This document shows, piece after piece, positions 50,286 to 62,235 of a stretch of 64,000 bases of DNA. The first letter of the stretch is position 1. Every line of letters begins with the position of its first letter. The position numbers and the translations under genes were made by a program. The notes beneath the pieces are model-generated. The model was not told where the DNA came from. It made no database searches and saw only the letters and a program-made list of their open reading frames with translations. Origin of the DNA: Struthio camelus (lineage: Eukaryota; Chordata; Aves; Struthioniformes; Struthionidae); contig NC_090968.1 of the NCBI RefSeq assembly GCF_040807025.1, forward strand, positions 6,995,906 to 7,059,905. The letters are read 5' to 3'.

Positions 50286-50670
50286 AGCACATGGCCTGAG
50301 AGTGCTTATCCAGTGAAGAGTTGGACCTTGCCTTGAGGATTCCCACCAGCTAGGCTTAGAGTAGCCCATGTTTTGAGTGCCTTCCTGGGAAGGGCAATTC
50401 ATTCACTTCTGAGAAAGAATGCATCCTGTTACAAGGACTGAATCTCAGCCTCTCTGTGTGGGTGCAGATACACAAGTACAGCCCCTGCTGGCGAAGGGCC
50501 ACAGAGTGCAGGAGGAGACATTCTCAATGATTGTTTTTGTTTCCAGTTTTATGCTTTTGTTAATCATTGTATTACTGTAAAAGTAACAAATGCAATATAT
50601 GGGAGAAATAAAAATCATTTTGAGTCTCCTGGTATGAGGTTTAATGCAATAAACTGGGCTTCTATCCTTT
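50286..50670 (+). terminator. EIF4EBP1 3' UTR and tandem poly(A) signals
   Basis: A 3' UTR of about 350 bp after the stop codon contains AATAAA at 50607-50612 and a second AATAAA at 50648-50653. The first is the likelier main signal. Confidence 0.65.
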
Positions 50671-53600
50671 ATTCATTCTGGCAAGAAAACTACTAACCTG
50701 TGGCAGGGAAAAATCTGTAGAGTGGTCCTGTGTGCAGGCTTGAGATCAACATGCAATGGTGAGCACCAGTGTCTCTCTTCCCCCACAAAAGACAGGCTGC
50801 ATTAAGATGTGTTTAAGCCCTCTTTGCAAAATGTTTGAGTATGTACCATGTGTAACATCAGGTTGCTGCAGGAAGTTTCAGTGTGCTTTATGAATTTGCT
50901 TCTAGAAATAATTATCAAAACTGTTCATGGTGTGCTTCCAGCTAGTTCTTTTGCTGGGTCATGTCACAGGTGTCCCTAGGCTCCTATTCCACTAATTGTC
51001 CCCAGATGGGGTGCAGGACTTCAGCAGGCCACAGGTGGAAGAGGCTTGAATTTGCTCAACAGGAGCCACCTGCAGAGAGGGTCCCCTTGCTCTGAGCTGC
51101 CTTCTACTGCCCTAGCAGCCCCTGCTAGGGAAACATCTGAGCCTTCAGTTTCTGTGCTGCCACTCCTCCTTTTCCAAACTAGCTGATCTCTTCCAGCATG
51201 CAAGTAAGTTCTTAAATGTAATGCTTTCTACTGTTTTTCTGCTCTGTGCTAAGATTTTTGTTCATCTTTAAAGGTCTTTCCCCTCCTTTTTGTAACTTGG
51301 AGGGCAGAGATTAAGATCTAATTCCTCTCTAAAGAAGAGGGGTTTAACTGGGATGCTGGGAATAGATTTCTTTTTGAGTAAGAAAGCTAATGCTTGAGAA
51401 CCTAACTCTCCCATGGGAGACTTAAACATAGCTTTTCCCTTCCCCCCCCCCCCTCAAAAATATTTGCATTTCTAGTCCTGGTGCAGTTTAACAAATGTGT
51501 ATTACTCAGCAGTCTCCAATGTGCTGCTTGTGTTAGTGTTTTAGTAATGTTGCTGATGGAGGCATTTTGTACTAGTGGTGTTTGAGGAGGCCTTTCAAAG
51601 AAGGAGCAAGCCCATTAGGACATGGCCTGAACCTTGGATTTCCTGAAATGTCTGTTCAAATCAGTCTTGGCTGATAATATTTAAATATCTGCTAATTAAG
51701 TTCAATTGCTACATTATGATCTGCAAGCCTTTAAAAAAGAAGTAACAAAAACAAAGCAAATGATGCAGATAAACTTGCATTTTTAAGGTGAGATTTGTAA
51801 GTGTTTCTCTGAAACCTTAATGGGAACAGATTCAAATTTATTGCCTTCAAGTGTTTTTATCAGTGTTTTGCAACTCAAAATAGCATTTGCCTGGTTTTGC
51901 TATGGTGTGCATTTAGTGAGAAGTTGCTATCACTGGTAGAATGTGCATTGCAACTTGCAGCTGGGAGTGGCTTGTCTTTATTTCTACCTGAAAAATATTT
52001 TAGCAATAATACTAAGCTTCATTACTTCAGTGGCTGAGTGTCCTGTACAGCAGTTGATCAGGTTCATATGTTCTCATAGTAGTTCTGCTCTCTGGTCGTT
52101 TCCCACTGATGCCGGATAATCAAACTGCCCTTCAGAACTCCCCTGCTTTGTTTCTGGGGAGATATGGTAGAAGTTTAGCTTAACATGGTAAGTTTTCTTT
52201 AAAGTTAACTTGCCTAAAGTTGGTCATTTTGGGGTAGACTGTGGAGAGGGGGGGAAAAAAACAGTAGAAAGTTGACTTTTTTTCCCCTTTGCTCTAAGTA
52301 CGTGTGCTAACTCGGTACTGAAGCTTGTTTTCCTACTCTGCCCTTAACAATGTTCATAGTTAATGCTTGAGCCTGGGTTTACAACTAAGTTGTGCCCTTG
52401 TTAAAAGGGCGTAACAGGAGGATTTTTTTTGTCCCTTCTTACTATCCTGAAATAATCTTCCACAATAACAACTCCATCCAAAACAGATAAGCTTTAGCTA
52501 TCTTTTAAGTAATGGAAATGCTAAAGCTTTCTGTGCAGCTAAGCCCTGCTGTGTTTGTTTTTTTGGGGGGAGACTGGCTATGTAAGTTGAATTTCCACAG
52601 CTAAGACACTTGGTTCGCATATGAAAACTGAGATGTTAGCAGACAAATGCTGAGAATTGCTATTAACAAAGCAGCTGTTAGATTTGGCACTTTCTTTACA
52701 TTTTGTGCAGGCTTTTGTCTGCTTAATGGGCTTGCACTGTTCCCTTTATGAGGTAGTGTACTGGTATATTTACCCTGGGATGAGATTTCCATAAGGAATA
52801 TGGTGCCAGTGGCTCTACCTGACCTGGTTTGCGAGAGCTGTGTTCTCCTAAAGCTGACTGCAGCTCCTGGACAACGTCCTGTGCCTTTCTAAATGCCTCT
52901 TAGAACAAATGAGGTACCAACACAGTGGAAAGACCACGGATGTGTGTGCCACCACCAAGGGTGCATCCTGTAGCTAAGGGCTATGCCACAGTGGAGAAAA
53001 AGAGCACATCCAGATGGCTCTCTGGAAATAAGTAAGCTTATTCCAGATATGCTGCTTTGTTTTTGCTGTGAGTTGTTGACCAGTAGCGACCCAAACATGA
53101 ACAGAAGCCTTGGTATGAAAGTGACTGCTGTGGCTTTTTTTGAATGACTGTCAGCTATTATGAGATGCAATACTTGTAAACTCTCTTCTCCCCCATACTC
53201 AAAATACTTACTGTATGTTCAGTTACCCTGTGAGTGTTAAGTATTTTGTCTGTGTCCATGATGTCTATGCATTGGTACTTGAGTGCATATGTAGATCTGG
53301 TGTGATCATCAAAGCTCTGGCTGCTTCCAAGAGTGGTTCATATCTGATAATTCAGAAAGAGGGAAAGCATCCTGTGCAGCACCTGGCCAGGTGTGAAAGG
53401 AGGTCTTTGAGGGTCAGAATTCCTGCTGGATCCCCAGTGTGTGTGGCCCTGAGGCCATGGACGCATGAATACATTAGCTGGGGGGGAAGCAAGTTGTCCC
53501 ATCTTTACAAAAGCTGTGAACACATGATACGACTAAGTGACGCTTGTTCATATGCATCTGCTCTGGTGTAATTTATTCCACGTTTGTGCTTTGAGCTTCG

Positions 53601-56125
53601 CCTCCTCCTGTGTCCATAAGCTGAGAGAGCCTGTGGTCTCAGCATCGCCTGCTCTGGTTAGAAAGCAGTGCTCCCTTCCTAGTCTTGCCTGCCTTTGTTG
53701 TATCCCCAGCTGATACTGTGTCCTTTGCGTGGGCTTTTTGGATCTGTCTCATGGGTGCACTTTTTTCTAGTGCTCCAAGCTTGCCTAAAGACTAGCTACT
53801 GATTTTCAGAGTAGATCCCTGCTTTTCTGGGGCTTGTCACTTGTCTGCCACCTTCCACTAAAAGGCTGTGAAACTGCTTGTGTCCCAGGCTGAGCCCCTA
53901 CTCTATTGCTGCGTTGTTGCCCTCCCTGAACTGCCACCCATAGTGGGAGGTGAAGCAGCAGTCGGTGACTGCCTCGCACAGCTGGGACGCTCTGTGGAGG
54001 TCCGAGGGGATGAGTGTTGGTTTTGTCACCACTGCATTTCCTCTCTCTGCCTCCTTTCATCTTGAGCAGGGCAGAGCAGTGAGCCCTGAGTGCCTCTGTC
54101 CTCATCCGTGTCCTGGTCACTGGGCTCATAATAACCTAGCTAGTGCCTTAATCAACCATTTGTACAAATATTACCCTTGTGCTTTTGATAAGTGCTTCAG
54201 TCTGTTTGGATGCATGAGGAAAGAGTGAGTGAGAACAAAGTAAACTGTGCTTATCTTCCCCTCCGCTTGTGCTATTCCTCCCAAGGCATGGATGTGATTG
54301 TACAACAGGCAGGTGGTGGTAGCAACTTGCTTCTGGTTGCTGGCAGGCCCTTTGTGTAAAATGGATCACAGAAGATAGCACTCTTACTTGCTTCAAGCTT
54401 GCTCACTCTCCAGAGTGAGAGCAGGGGCTGTAACGCTGACAGGGCCACGACTAGCATCTGGTCGTGCGCGTGGCAAAGGGAAGCTGGAAGGAATCTGGGG
54501 GTCTGTGCTGCTGGCAGTCCTGCTGGAGGCAGGGTGAAGAGGGCTTTCCCAGCCCATCTCCATCCTAATTCCAGCTGGCCCGAGGCTGCTGCGAGCTCGG
54601 AGTGGTCCCTGGGCCTTTGCTGTTTGCACTCCTAAGCCTTACAGCTTTGGTAGGCAGTGCTCCTGTTATGGTTGGGGTCCTTTCCCTGCTTTCAGGAAAC
54701 CTCCCCTGCATTGCAAAGGCTCTCTCCTTCCCATCCCAGCATGTAAGGATGCTTTTCATAGTAAAATCAAGGCAGCTGCTCCAAAAGCAGGGATTCTGCC
54801 AGCTCCAACACCTCATTTGGGAGTGCAGAGGTATTCCGCTCCCCGAACACTCGCTGCAGTGTTTCTGCTCTGTAGCGAAACTCCCACGAACCTCCTGAGA
54901 AACTAGTGCTTAAACAAGTCCCTTCTGCCTGGATTAGGCTCCTGAGAGATCTGTCTAAATGGGGAGACGAGCAGGCTCTGGCTGTGCGTGCCAGCTGTAA
55001 TCTCTGCTGGCCCTTCCTCTGGTGGTGCATCGTGAGCTCAGCGTGAGTAACAGATGCAGAAGCCCAGGGGTCCTCACTCTTGATCTGAGAGGGGCAAAAG
55101 GCTCCATGTCCCTATGGACTATGCTGTGTTTAGCTGCCGCTGCCCCAGCAGCACCTGGGCCTCATGGTGCTGAGTAGTTGTGCTGGCAGCGTGAGCCCTG
55201 GTCGTGCTGCCCGCCGCAGAGATCGCCCCTTGGAAAGGGGGTGCTGAACCCTGGGCGATGACTGCCGGAGCAGGGGCCCGAGGCTGGGACTAGTCTCCCT
55301 GCTTTACTGTGCTGTGTAAGGACAGCTGCGGCTGAGGGCCTCTGTCACGCAGCTGATGTGTATTGGCCTCCTAGAAGAGACAGGCTGCAAAGCTTTTTGC
55401 TCCCAGAGATTAGGTGTCCATTCACGGCGCAAGCCCTGCCAAGTGGACCTCTTAAGCAGATACCTTGCATAAGCACAGTGGTGCAGCTTTATTGTTGGCC
55501 CTCTGCACTTTGATGTTTTCCTTAAAGCCCTGGAATCTCAGCCTTTATTTTTTCATCCCGGTCTTCCAAGAGAATGACCGTCCAGGTCATCCGTCTGCCT
55601 TCCCCTTCCACACGATAACTTTTGAACCCACTGCTCAATTTCAAACAGACATGATGGAGGGGCAGAGATCTCAAAGATAGAGCATTTCAACAAGGTCCAG
55701 GGAAATAGGGGGCTGGGTAGAGGAGAAAGATGCCATCTGGGTGCAGGGAGAGGAGCTAGTGACCATGGGATGGAGATGGTGGCTGTGCTGGCTTCCCTGC
55801 TGAAGTGACAACAGTTTTTAAAAGTGAGTTCCTATCCTGCAAAGGAAGAGGCAAAAATCTTAGATTTTATTTCGGAAAGAAGCCAGATCTCAAGACTTTT
55901 GCGCGAGTCTGTCTTGCTAGGGTTTAGCACCACGGCCTCCCTTTCGGAGCGTTTAACAGCTCCTGCAAATGACCCTCTAATGACTGGATGCTCTCAGTGT
56001 GAAATGCTGTCTGAATGTGTAAGCAGCAGCGGTGATCAAGCCCAGGGGAGGGTCTGGGCTCTGAGAACCAGACACGCTTTGTTTATCCGGTGGGTCGGAT
56101 GTGGATTGGAGATAATCAGGCTGCG
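50671..56125. other. Intergenic region between convergent EIF4EBP1 and NODAL (left part)
   Basis: AT-richer sequence with short open frames only (the longest plus-strand one, near 53215-53571, has no recognisable motif). Poly-C lies near 51446. No interspersed repeat family was recognised. Confidence 0.5.
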
Positions 56126-57060
56126 CCTGAGGATGTGGAGTCCGGAGCAGCGGCTGCTGGGCCCGGGAGGGGAGCGATGGGGACAGCTCAGCCCCCACAC
56201 GGCCACCCCGGAGCACCTTGTGCCAGCTAGCTGGTCGTCCCCTCGGCCGGCCGCAGCCGGAGACCTCCCCGGGCTCCGCGGTGGTCCCGAGGCTTGGAGC
56301 TGCTCCCCGGCCTCCGGGCAGCCGTAACTGGGGGAGCGGGGAGCCCTGGGCCGGGGCCGAGCGTTGGCCGACGTGGGGAGCGGGGAGCCCTCAGCCAGGG
56401 CCGCGCGGGGGGCCGAGCATCGGCCATGAGCCGCTCCGGGACGAGCCGTGAGAGCTGCAGGGCTTGGGAAGTTTTTCGGCGTTAGACCGGAGGATCGGGC
56501 GGTGTTTTTCGAGGACGGTGCTCGGCGCCAGGCGCTGTCAGCCGGCCAGGCCCCGGCGCGCGGCCGCGCTCAGCCGTGGCGGGGCGGCCCCTGTCCTCTG
56601 CCTCCTGCCCCCTCTAAGTCGAGGCTCTTCCTCACCCGCAGCCTGGCGCACGGGGCAGCTGAGAGGGAAGAGCGGAGGAAAGGGACCCTCTCTCCTGACT
56701 CAGGCTCAGCTGCTGCCAGAGGGAATAAACCTTTCCGCGTCCGCAGCTGCGTATCGTGCCGGGCTCTGGTACAAACGGACTGATTGCCCCTCGCTTTCCC
56801 CAGGAAACGAGCGTCGCCCTCCGAGGCTGGCGACGAGAGAAGCACGGGCATCTCGTCTCCCGCCCGGCGCTGCCACGCAGCCTGGGGTGCGCCCTGGCCG
56901 CCCGGCCCTCCCTGCCCGTCTGCTCCGGCTCGCTCGCCCGTCGCCCCTCGGTCCCAAGCCGTGGGGGCGATGGGAAACGGGAGCTGCTGCACCGCTGCAG
57001 CTTGCCGGAGCACGGCAAGAGAGCCGCTCTGAGCCAGCCAGGGGCGCAGGGCCTCCCTAG
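56126..57060. promoter_or_regulatory. Isolated CpG-rich block between EIF4EBP1 and NODAL
   Basis: About 0.9 kb of dense CpG in AT-rich surroundings, including an imperfect direct repeat (GGGAGCGGGGAGCCCT..GGGCCGAGC) near 56332-56422. It could be the promoter of an unannotated transcript or a distal element. Neither flanking gene starts here. Confidence 0.4.
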
Positions 57061-58154
57061 CGTGCACCGTGCATGCCTCAAAATTATTATTGCTAGCGAA
57101 TGCAGCCCTTCCTCTTATCTCTAAGGAATAAATAAAGGTGGGAAATCCACTTAGCCCTTCTCTTCCCTTCAAAGGCTGCAGGTGCTTCCTGGGCTGCTCT
57201 TGAGCAACCTGCAATCTGCAGATCAGGGAGTGAACTGTCTCTTCACTATCTCCTGAGAAGTTTCTCATTCATGGAGGTGTTTTACATCTTTTTCACAAGG
57301 AGTGTTGCCCCATTTGGGGGCCTCTGCTCCACAGAGCACGTTGTCATTTGCAAGCTACACGCATCAGTGTTAGTGCGGATAGCTCTCAAATACACCCGTG
57401 CACACAGCCGAGGCGGTTGTGTGCGCCCGAATTCTGCCTCGTGCCTTCCAAGAGGCAGGAGCGAGCTACTGAAAGCAACCCGTCAGCTCCACGTGGCAGC
57501 AAGGCCCACAGCATCTGGGGGGTAACAGGGGTGGAGAGGAAGTTTGTGTGCGTTATTTCAGAAAAGCCATCTGTGCGAATGCAACAGCCAGCAGGATCTG
57601 GTTGCTGATCTTGCTCACAGATGGGCTACTGTTTCTAGTTCGAATATTTAGCTCGTATTTTTAAGTGAAAAGAGTTGTGGACTGTGATGCATTAGTCATA
57701 TCAGGAGAATGGCTGACTCTATTTTAAACTTAGGGAAAGGCCAGTGTGCCAGAAAATGTATGTGTTTTTTCCAGCTCTGCCAGCTGGTGTAATAAAAGCC
57801 ATCAGCTATTCTGCCAAGTCCCTGGAGCGAGCAGTCACTACTGCCATGCGAGAAATTTGGTCCTCATATTTTGCAGGAGTGAGTTGAACCCAGTCATCCG
57901 CAGGGTGTATGCCTGTGGGGACTAACAGCCTCCCCCGCTCGGAAGCACTCAGCATTTTGGCAGGAGCAAGTGTTTGCTGCCTGGTTTCTAGGACCAAACT
58001 TCAGCCAGAGACGTTCCCAAGAAAGGAGGCCTTCTGGGCAGAGCAGAAACAGAGAGCAGGGGGGAATCGCACCCTAGAAAGCCATTCAACAGCCAAAAAA
58101 AAAGGGTGTGTGTGGAAATTAGCAGAGTCCGCTGGGCATTTTGTAAATATATAA
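57061..58154. other. Intergenic sequence beyond the NODAL 3' end
   Basis: No exon, repeat array or RNA gene was recognised in this stretch. Confidence 0.45.
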
Positions 58155-59675
58155 TTTATTGATCAATTATACAACCATAACCCTTTCGTTGTGGACCCAT
58201 CCAGTGAGTGGTCAGAATGGTTTGACAAAACTGTGATTTTACAGATGAAAGCAGTGCATGAGCTGAGATTTTCTGGAGAGTTACTGGGATGGGGAGGGGT
58301 AGACACGTACCAAGACAGACCTCAGGACTGCATTATTTCCAGGCGTACCTAGCTTGCCATTGGAGGCTCTCTGGTTCCTGGTGAATGTATGGTGTCTTGG
58401 AAAGGTTGGGCTTCTCATGAAAGCTGTGGTGCAGGAGCCCCAAGTCCCTAATTCTCATGCCAACTCCCTTTGATCTGTTTCATTCCCCTCCCTCCCTGCC
58501 AGCAGCCCTTGTGTCGGAGAAGCCTCTTTGGCTGTGTGAACTCCGCAGGGCAGGAGCTGTCTGCTGCAAAACCCATTCTGGTGCTCCAGTCCGCGGGGCT
58601 CTAGACACTGGGATAACACTGCTGCAGGTAAGATTATCCCAGCTTAATCTTAACAGAAATTGGATAGAATTTTAATAGAAACAGTGGAAATTTTAATAGG
58701 AATGCCTAAACCCCTGGGGAGCACTGAAAATCTCAACTCTATAGATACTTAGCTTGGTCAAATATCTGTGCTGCACATGTCCCTCTGAGAGTCTTCAGCT
58801 ACCAGAAATATTGATCATGTGCAAAAGATAAAGCTGATGCCTTTCACAGTGTGTAACAAAAAGGAATGAGGGTCCAAGACCCAGAGCTTTGCATCCTCTG
58901 CCAAGGCGAGGCTGATCTCTGTGATCTCTGCCTTGCTTGCACCGCCTGGCTCGGGGAGGTGCAGTTCTGCAGCTGGGAGCCGAGTTGGACTCTTTGTGGC
59001 TCTTTGCACTCTGCCCTGGGCTGTGCTCATGGGAGGAGAGGCCTTTCTCTCCCTGGTCTATCTGCCCTGCTCATTCTTGAACTGTCCCTGAAAGCACACC
59101 GGTCCCCAGTGCTGCTCCTCTCTGGCCTCCCCAGCACCTCTCCCTCTCGGTTGCATGCAGGTCTCTCAGAGATCATGTGTCCGACCAGCTTGGCACAAGC
59201 TCTGCAAACAACATAGCAATGAAGTGTCTCTTTTGCCTTCCCTGCGAGGCACATGGATCTGCCTAGGTACAATAGCCATGCAGTGCGGCACAGAGCTGTG
59301 AACACCCAAGGGCAGTGCGCTGTGCCCTCCTGCCTGGCATTAGGCTCAGTTGCGGCTGGGAGCTCTTCAGGAGGAAAGTCCAGTGAGATTCCCCATGTCA
59401 CAGTCCCCCTCAGGGACAAAATCTGTCTCCCACAGCCCTGCCTTAATGCTGACTGTGTCTCCTCTCTCTCCTAGTGTGGAAAGACTTTCACAGACCCACA
59501 AGTGTCTGGATTCAGAGGTGGCAGGTTCTCAGCAACACCCTGATCGGTGTGTGAGTGACCTTTGTTGTTCATGGTGTAGGCATCAAGGTTTAGTCCCAGG
59601 GTTTAGTCCTTGGAGATACTTTCTGGCCAGAACTGTGCCTGTTCCTTCCCATTCCCAGCATGGGAAGAGCTTGCT
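58155..59675 (-). other. Possible NODAL 3' UTR ending in AATAAA
   Basis: A minus-strand AATAAA at 58160-58155 is the first canonical signal I noticed downstream of the NODAL stop. It would give a 1.5 kb 3' UTR. A shorter UTR with a variant signal is equally possible. Confidence 0.3.
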
Positions 59676-61722
59676 TCAGTTGCAGCCACACTCTTCGATG
59701 ATCATGTCTTCATGGTGGCGGATGACGATTTCACCCTTCTCATAGTACAGCATGGAGAGGGGGCTCATCTTAACTGGGGAGCATGCAGGACAGGGCACAT
59801 GGTTGGGCTTGTAGAGCTTCAGCAAGCTCTGTTGGGAGACACGGAAGGGCAAAGCATAAATTTCCTGCCTCAGGTCAACAGGGCTGGAGGTAGGTTGGGA
59901 GCAGAAGGATGAAAGCAGAAACAGCAAAACCCTCTTACCTGTATGTATGCATGGTTGGTGGGTTTGAAGGTCTCATCCACAGGCGACGGACACTGCCCTT
60001 CACACCGGTAGGCATTGTACTTTTTTGGGTAGACAATCCAGCTGCCCCAGCCAGTCTGCTCAAAATCCACTATCATGTCCACTCTCTTGCACAACGATTT
60101 GCCTTCCTCCCCTGGGGCAGGAACGGGGGCATCACTCACTTTAATCCTTTGCTTTTCCTTCCTGTTTCTACGATGCCGCCGGTTCCCCAAGTCCTTGGAG
60201 CCACTGTCACGCATGACGTGCTTGGAGGTCTCCACTGTTCTGAGGAGGGTGTGATCTCCTGGAGACTTGTCCTTGGAGAAGATAAGCAGCAGGACTCTGT
60301 CGGTCATGTCTTGGGGTATGGCCAGCTCCCCGTGGCTGGAGTCATTTGAGTTCAGCATGCTCGTTGCTGCAGTGGCTGGGGCAGCCAACCCGCTCATCTC
60401 CCATCCATCCTGGGCCACGGCACTCTCCGTTTCTGCAGGACTGCGGTGGCCAGAAGCCACCTCTTGGTGAAGCCAGGACCTGAGCATGCTGGTGACATTG
60501 AACACTTTCCAGGAGGCCTGGGTGAAAGAGGGGCTGCCAGCGAAGGTGCCCAGGAAGAGCTTGTGCACACAGGTCCTGTTCTCCTGGCACTTCTGCTTCG
60601 GGCTGTGGTAGATGTCCAGCGTGACATTCTGGGACTGTGAGAGATCAGGCAGGTGGACTCGGAGCTCAGCCAGATTCACCTCCTGGCTGCTGGAGATGGA
60701 GCTCATGTCGAAAGAGAAAGCCCAACGGGAGCCGTTCTGGAGAGAACCTGAAACCGGACGGGGACAGTGAGGAATATGCCTGGCCCAGAGCACTGTCCTC
60801 ATCACCCTGGTGCGGGCTGGAGGGGACACAGGCTTTGTGCGTGAGTACCAGGAGACAGATGCACCTGCAGTGCTGCCAGGGGCACAACCCCTGCCACCGG
60901 GAGCTCTGTTCCCTTAGCCAGACTCCGACTGGGGTGGGAAACCAGTTAAATTGCCGGTGGTACCCAAGCCCTGAGAGGGAGCGAGACAGGTTCCTGGGAG
61001 CAGAGCAGACACCGTTAGCGCCTCTCCGTTCCTGCGCCTGCTCCCCACCAGCCTGCTCCCACCGTCCTCCCCAAGCAGAGCTGGAGAGGATGCTCAGGGC
61101 CCCCCAGGCTTTTGGAGCACAGGGGTGAAAGGAGGCACAGCCTGGAGGCAGGGAGCTGAGCCTTGTGCTGGGGACAGGGATGCCTGAGGACAGGAGAGCT
61201 GGGGACAGTGCTGGTCCCGGGGACAGGGATGCCCGGGGACAAGGGTGCTTGGGGACAGTACCAGTCCCAGGGACAGGGGAGCCTGGGCACAGGGATGCCC
61301 GGGACAGGGAAGCCCGGGGATAGCAGAGCCAGGCACAAGGATGCCCCGGGGACAGGGGAGCCCGGCGACAGTGTCGGTGCCGGGCACAGGGATGCCCTGG
61401 GCACAAGGATGCCCGGGACAGGCACCGTGCCCGAGGACAGGGGTGCCCGGGGCCGCCCGCGGCCCCACTCACCGTGCGGGGCGATGCTGAGCGCGGCGGC
61501 GGCGGCGGCGCGGAGCGGGGCCGGCGGGGCGCGCAGCAGCTGCAGCATGAGCGGCGGGCAGCGCGGCGGGGCGCGGGGCGTTGCGCGCAGCGGGGCGCGG
61601 GGCGTTGCGCGCGGCGGGGCGCCGGGGGTTGCGCGCAGCGGGGCGCGGGGCGCGCAGCCCAGGCGGAGCAGCGCCAGGGCGCAGAGCGCCAGCGCGGGCG
61701 CGGCGCGCAGCGGGGGCCGCAT
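59676..61722 (-). CDS. NODAL: NODAL, TGF-beta family morphogen, three coding exons
   Basis: A secreted TGF-beta-type ligand acting through activin receptors with an EGF-CFC co-receptor; it patterns mesendoderm and the left-right axis. Exons: 61722-61473, 60747-59939, 59828-59676; splices CAC-G/GTGAGT and ATACAG/GTAAGA, phases consistent; 403 residues. Leucine/alanine-rich signal peptide (residues 1-23), then a prodomain with [10 protein letters not shown] and LDIYHSP. Basic cleavage region [13 protein letters not shown]. Mature domain: [66 protein letters not shown]. Odd points: the usual adjacent CC is CPAC (C366, C369), and residues 24-55 hold an 8-residue repeat. Linkage to EIF4EBP1 rather than EIF4EBP2 suggests the Nodal paralogue kept by birds. 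Confidence 0.94.
61140..61462. repeat. GGGACAGGGATGCCCGG minisatellite in NODAL intron 1
   Basis: A degenerate array with a unit of about 18-20 bp (GGGGACAGGGATGCC, GGGGACAGGGGAGCC, GGCACAAGGATGCCC). It runs to within about 10 bp of the exon 1 donor and makes up almost half of the 725-bp intron. Confidence 0.9.
61557..61653 (-). repeat. Coding 24-bp minisatellite in NODAL exon 1
   Basis: Units of CGGGGCGCGGGGCGTTGCGCGCAG (24 bp) are read on the minus strand as eight-residue repeats of the form APLRATPR / APPRATPR, about 3.5 copies, directly after the signal peptide. The period keeps the frame, so copy number could change without breaking the protein. Confidence 0.88.
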
Positions 61723-61750
61723 GGCTGCGCGGCGCCGGCCGCCGCCCGCC

Positions 61751-61757
61751 CTATATG
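61751..61757 (-). promoter_or_regulatory. TATA-like element upstream of NODAL
   Basis: The minus strand reads CATATAGGG about 30 bases upstream of the ATG, in a CpG-rich setting. If used, the 5' leader would be only a few bases long, so this is a weak call. Confidence 0.25.
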
Positions 61758-61799
61758 TGCCGCGGCCCCGAGCGCCGCCCCGCGCGGCCCTTCGCGGGC

Positions 61800-62235
61800 A
61801 GCCCCCTCCCCGCCGCCCCCCAGCCCTCCCTCCAGCCCTCCCTCCCTCCTTCTCCCCGTCCTTCCTTCCCTGCCTCTGCTCCTATCCATCCCTCTGTCAC
61901 CTCCATCCCTACCTCCGTCCTTCCCTCCCTTACCCTCCCCATCCCTCCATCCCCCCCATCTCCACCCCTCCATCCCCCCTCTGCTTTTCATCTGCCCCGT
62001 TCCTCCCTCCCTCCCTCCCCCGGTCTCTCTATGCTCCCTCCTTCTCTCCCTCCTTCTTTCCCTACCTCTGCTCCTATCCATCGCTGTCTCAGCCCCCATC
62101 CTTCCCTCTCTCCATCCTTCCCTCCCTTATTCTCCCCATCCCTCAGTCCCTCCCTGTCTCCATCCCCTCTTCTCTCCATCCCCCACGCCTCCTGCCTTCT
62201 CCCATGCCTTATCCCCCCATCCCTCCCTGGCTCGT
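61800..62235. repeat. Pyrimidine tract (CCCTCCATCCCTCCTTCC)n upstream of NODAL
   Basis: About 430 bp of almost pure C/T on the plus strand, with irregular TCCCTCC and CCATCCCTCC units. Longer words recur, for example CCTACCTCTGCTCCTATCCATC-like segments near 61871 and 62065. On the NODAL sense strand it is purine-rich and capable of triplex or G4 structure. Confidence 0.9.

Noticed and set aside
42900-58100. Search for CR1 LINEs, LTR elements, endogenous retroviruses and DNA transposons in the AT-rich parts
   Set aside because: No characteristic ends, reverse-transcriptase-like frames or target-site duplications were seen by eye. Short diverged fragments cannot be excluded without a repeat-library search.
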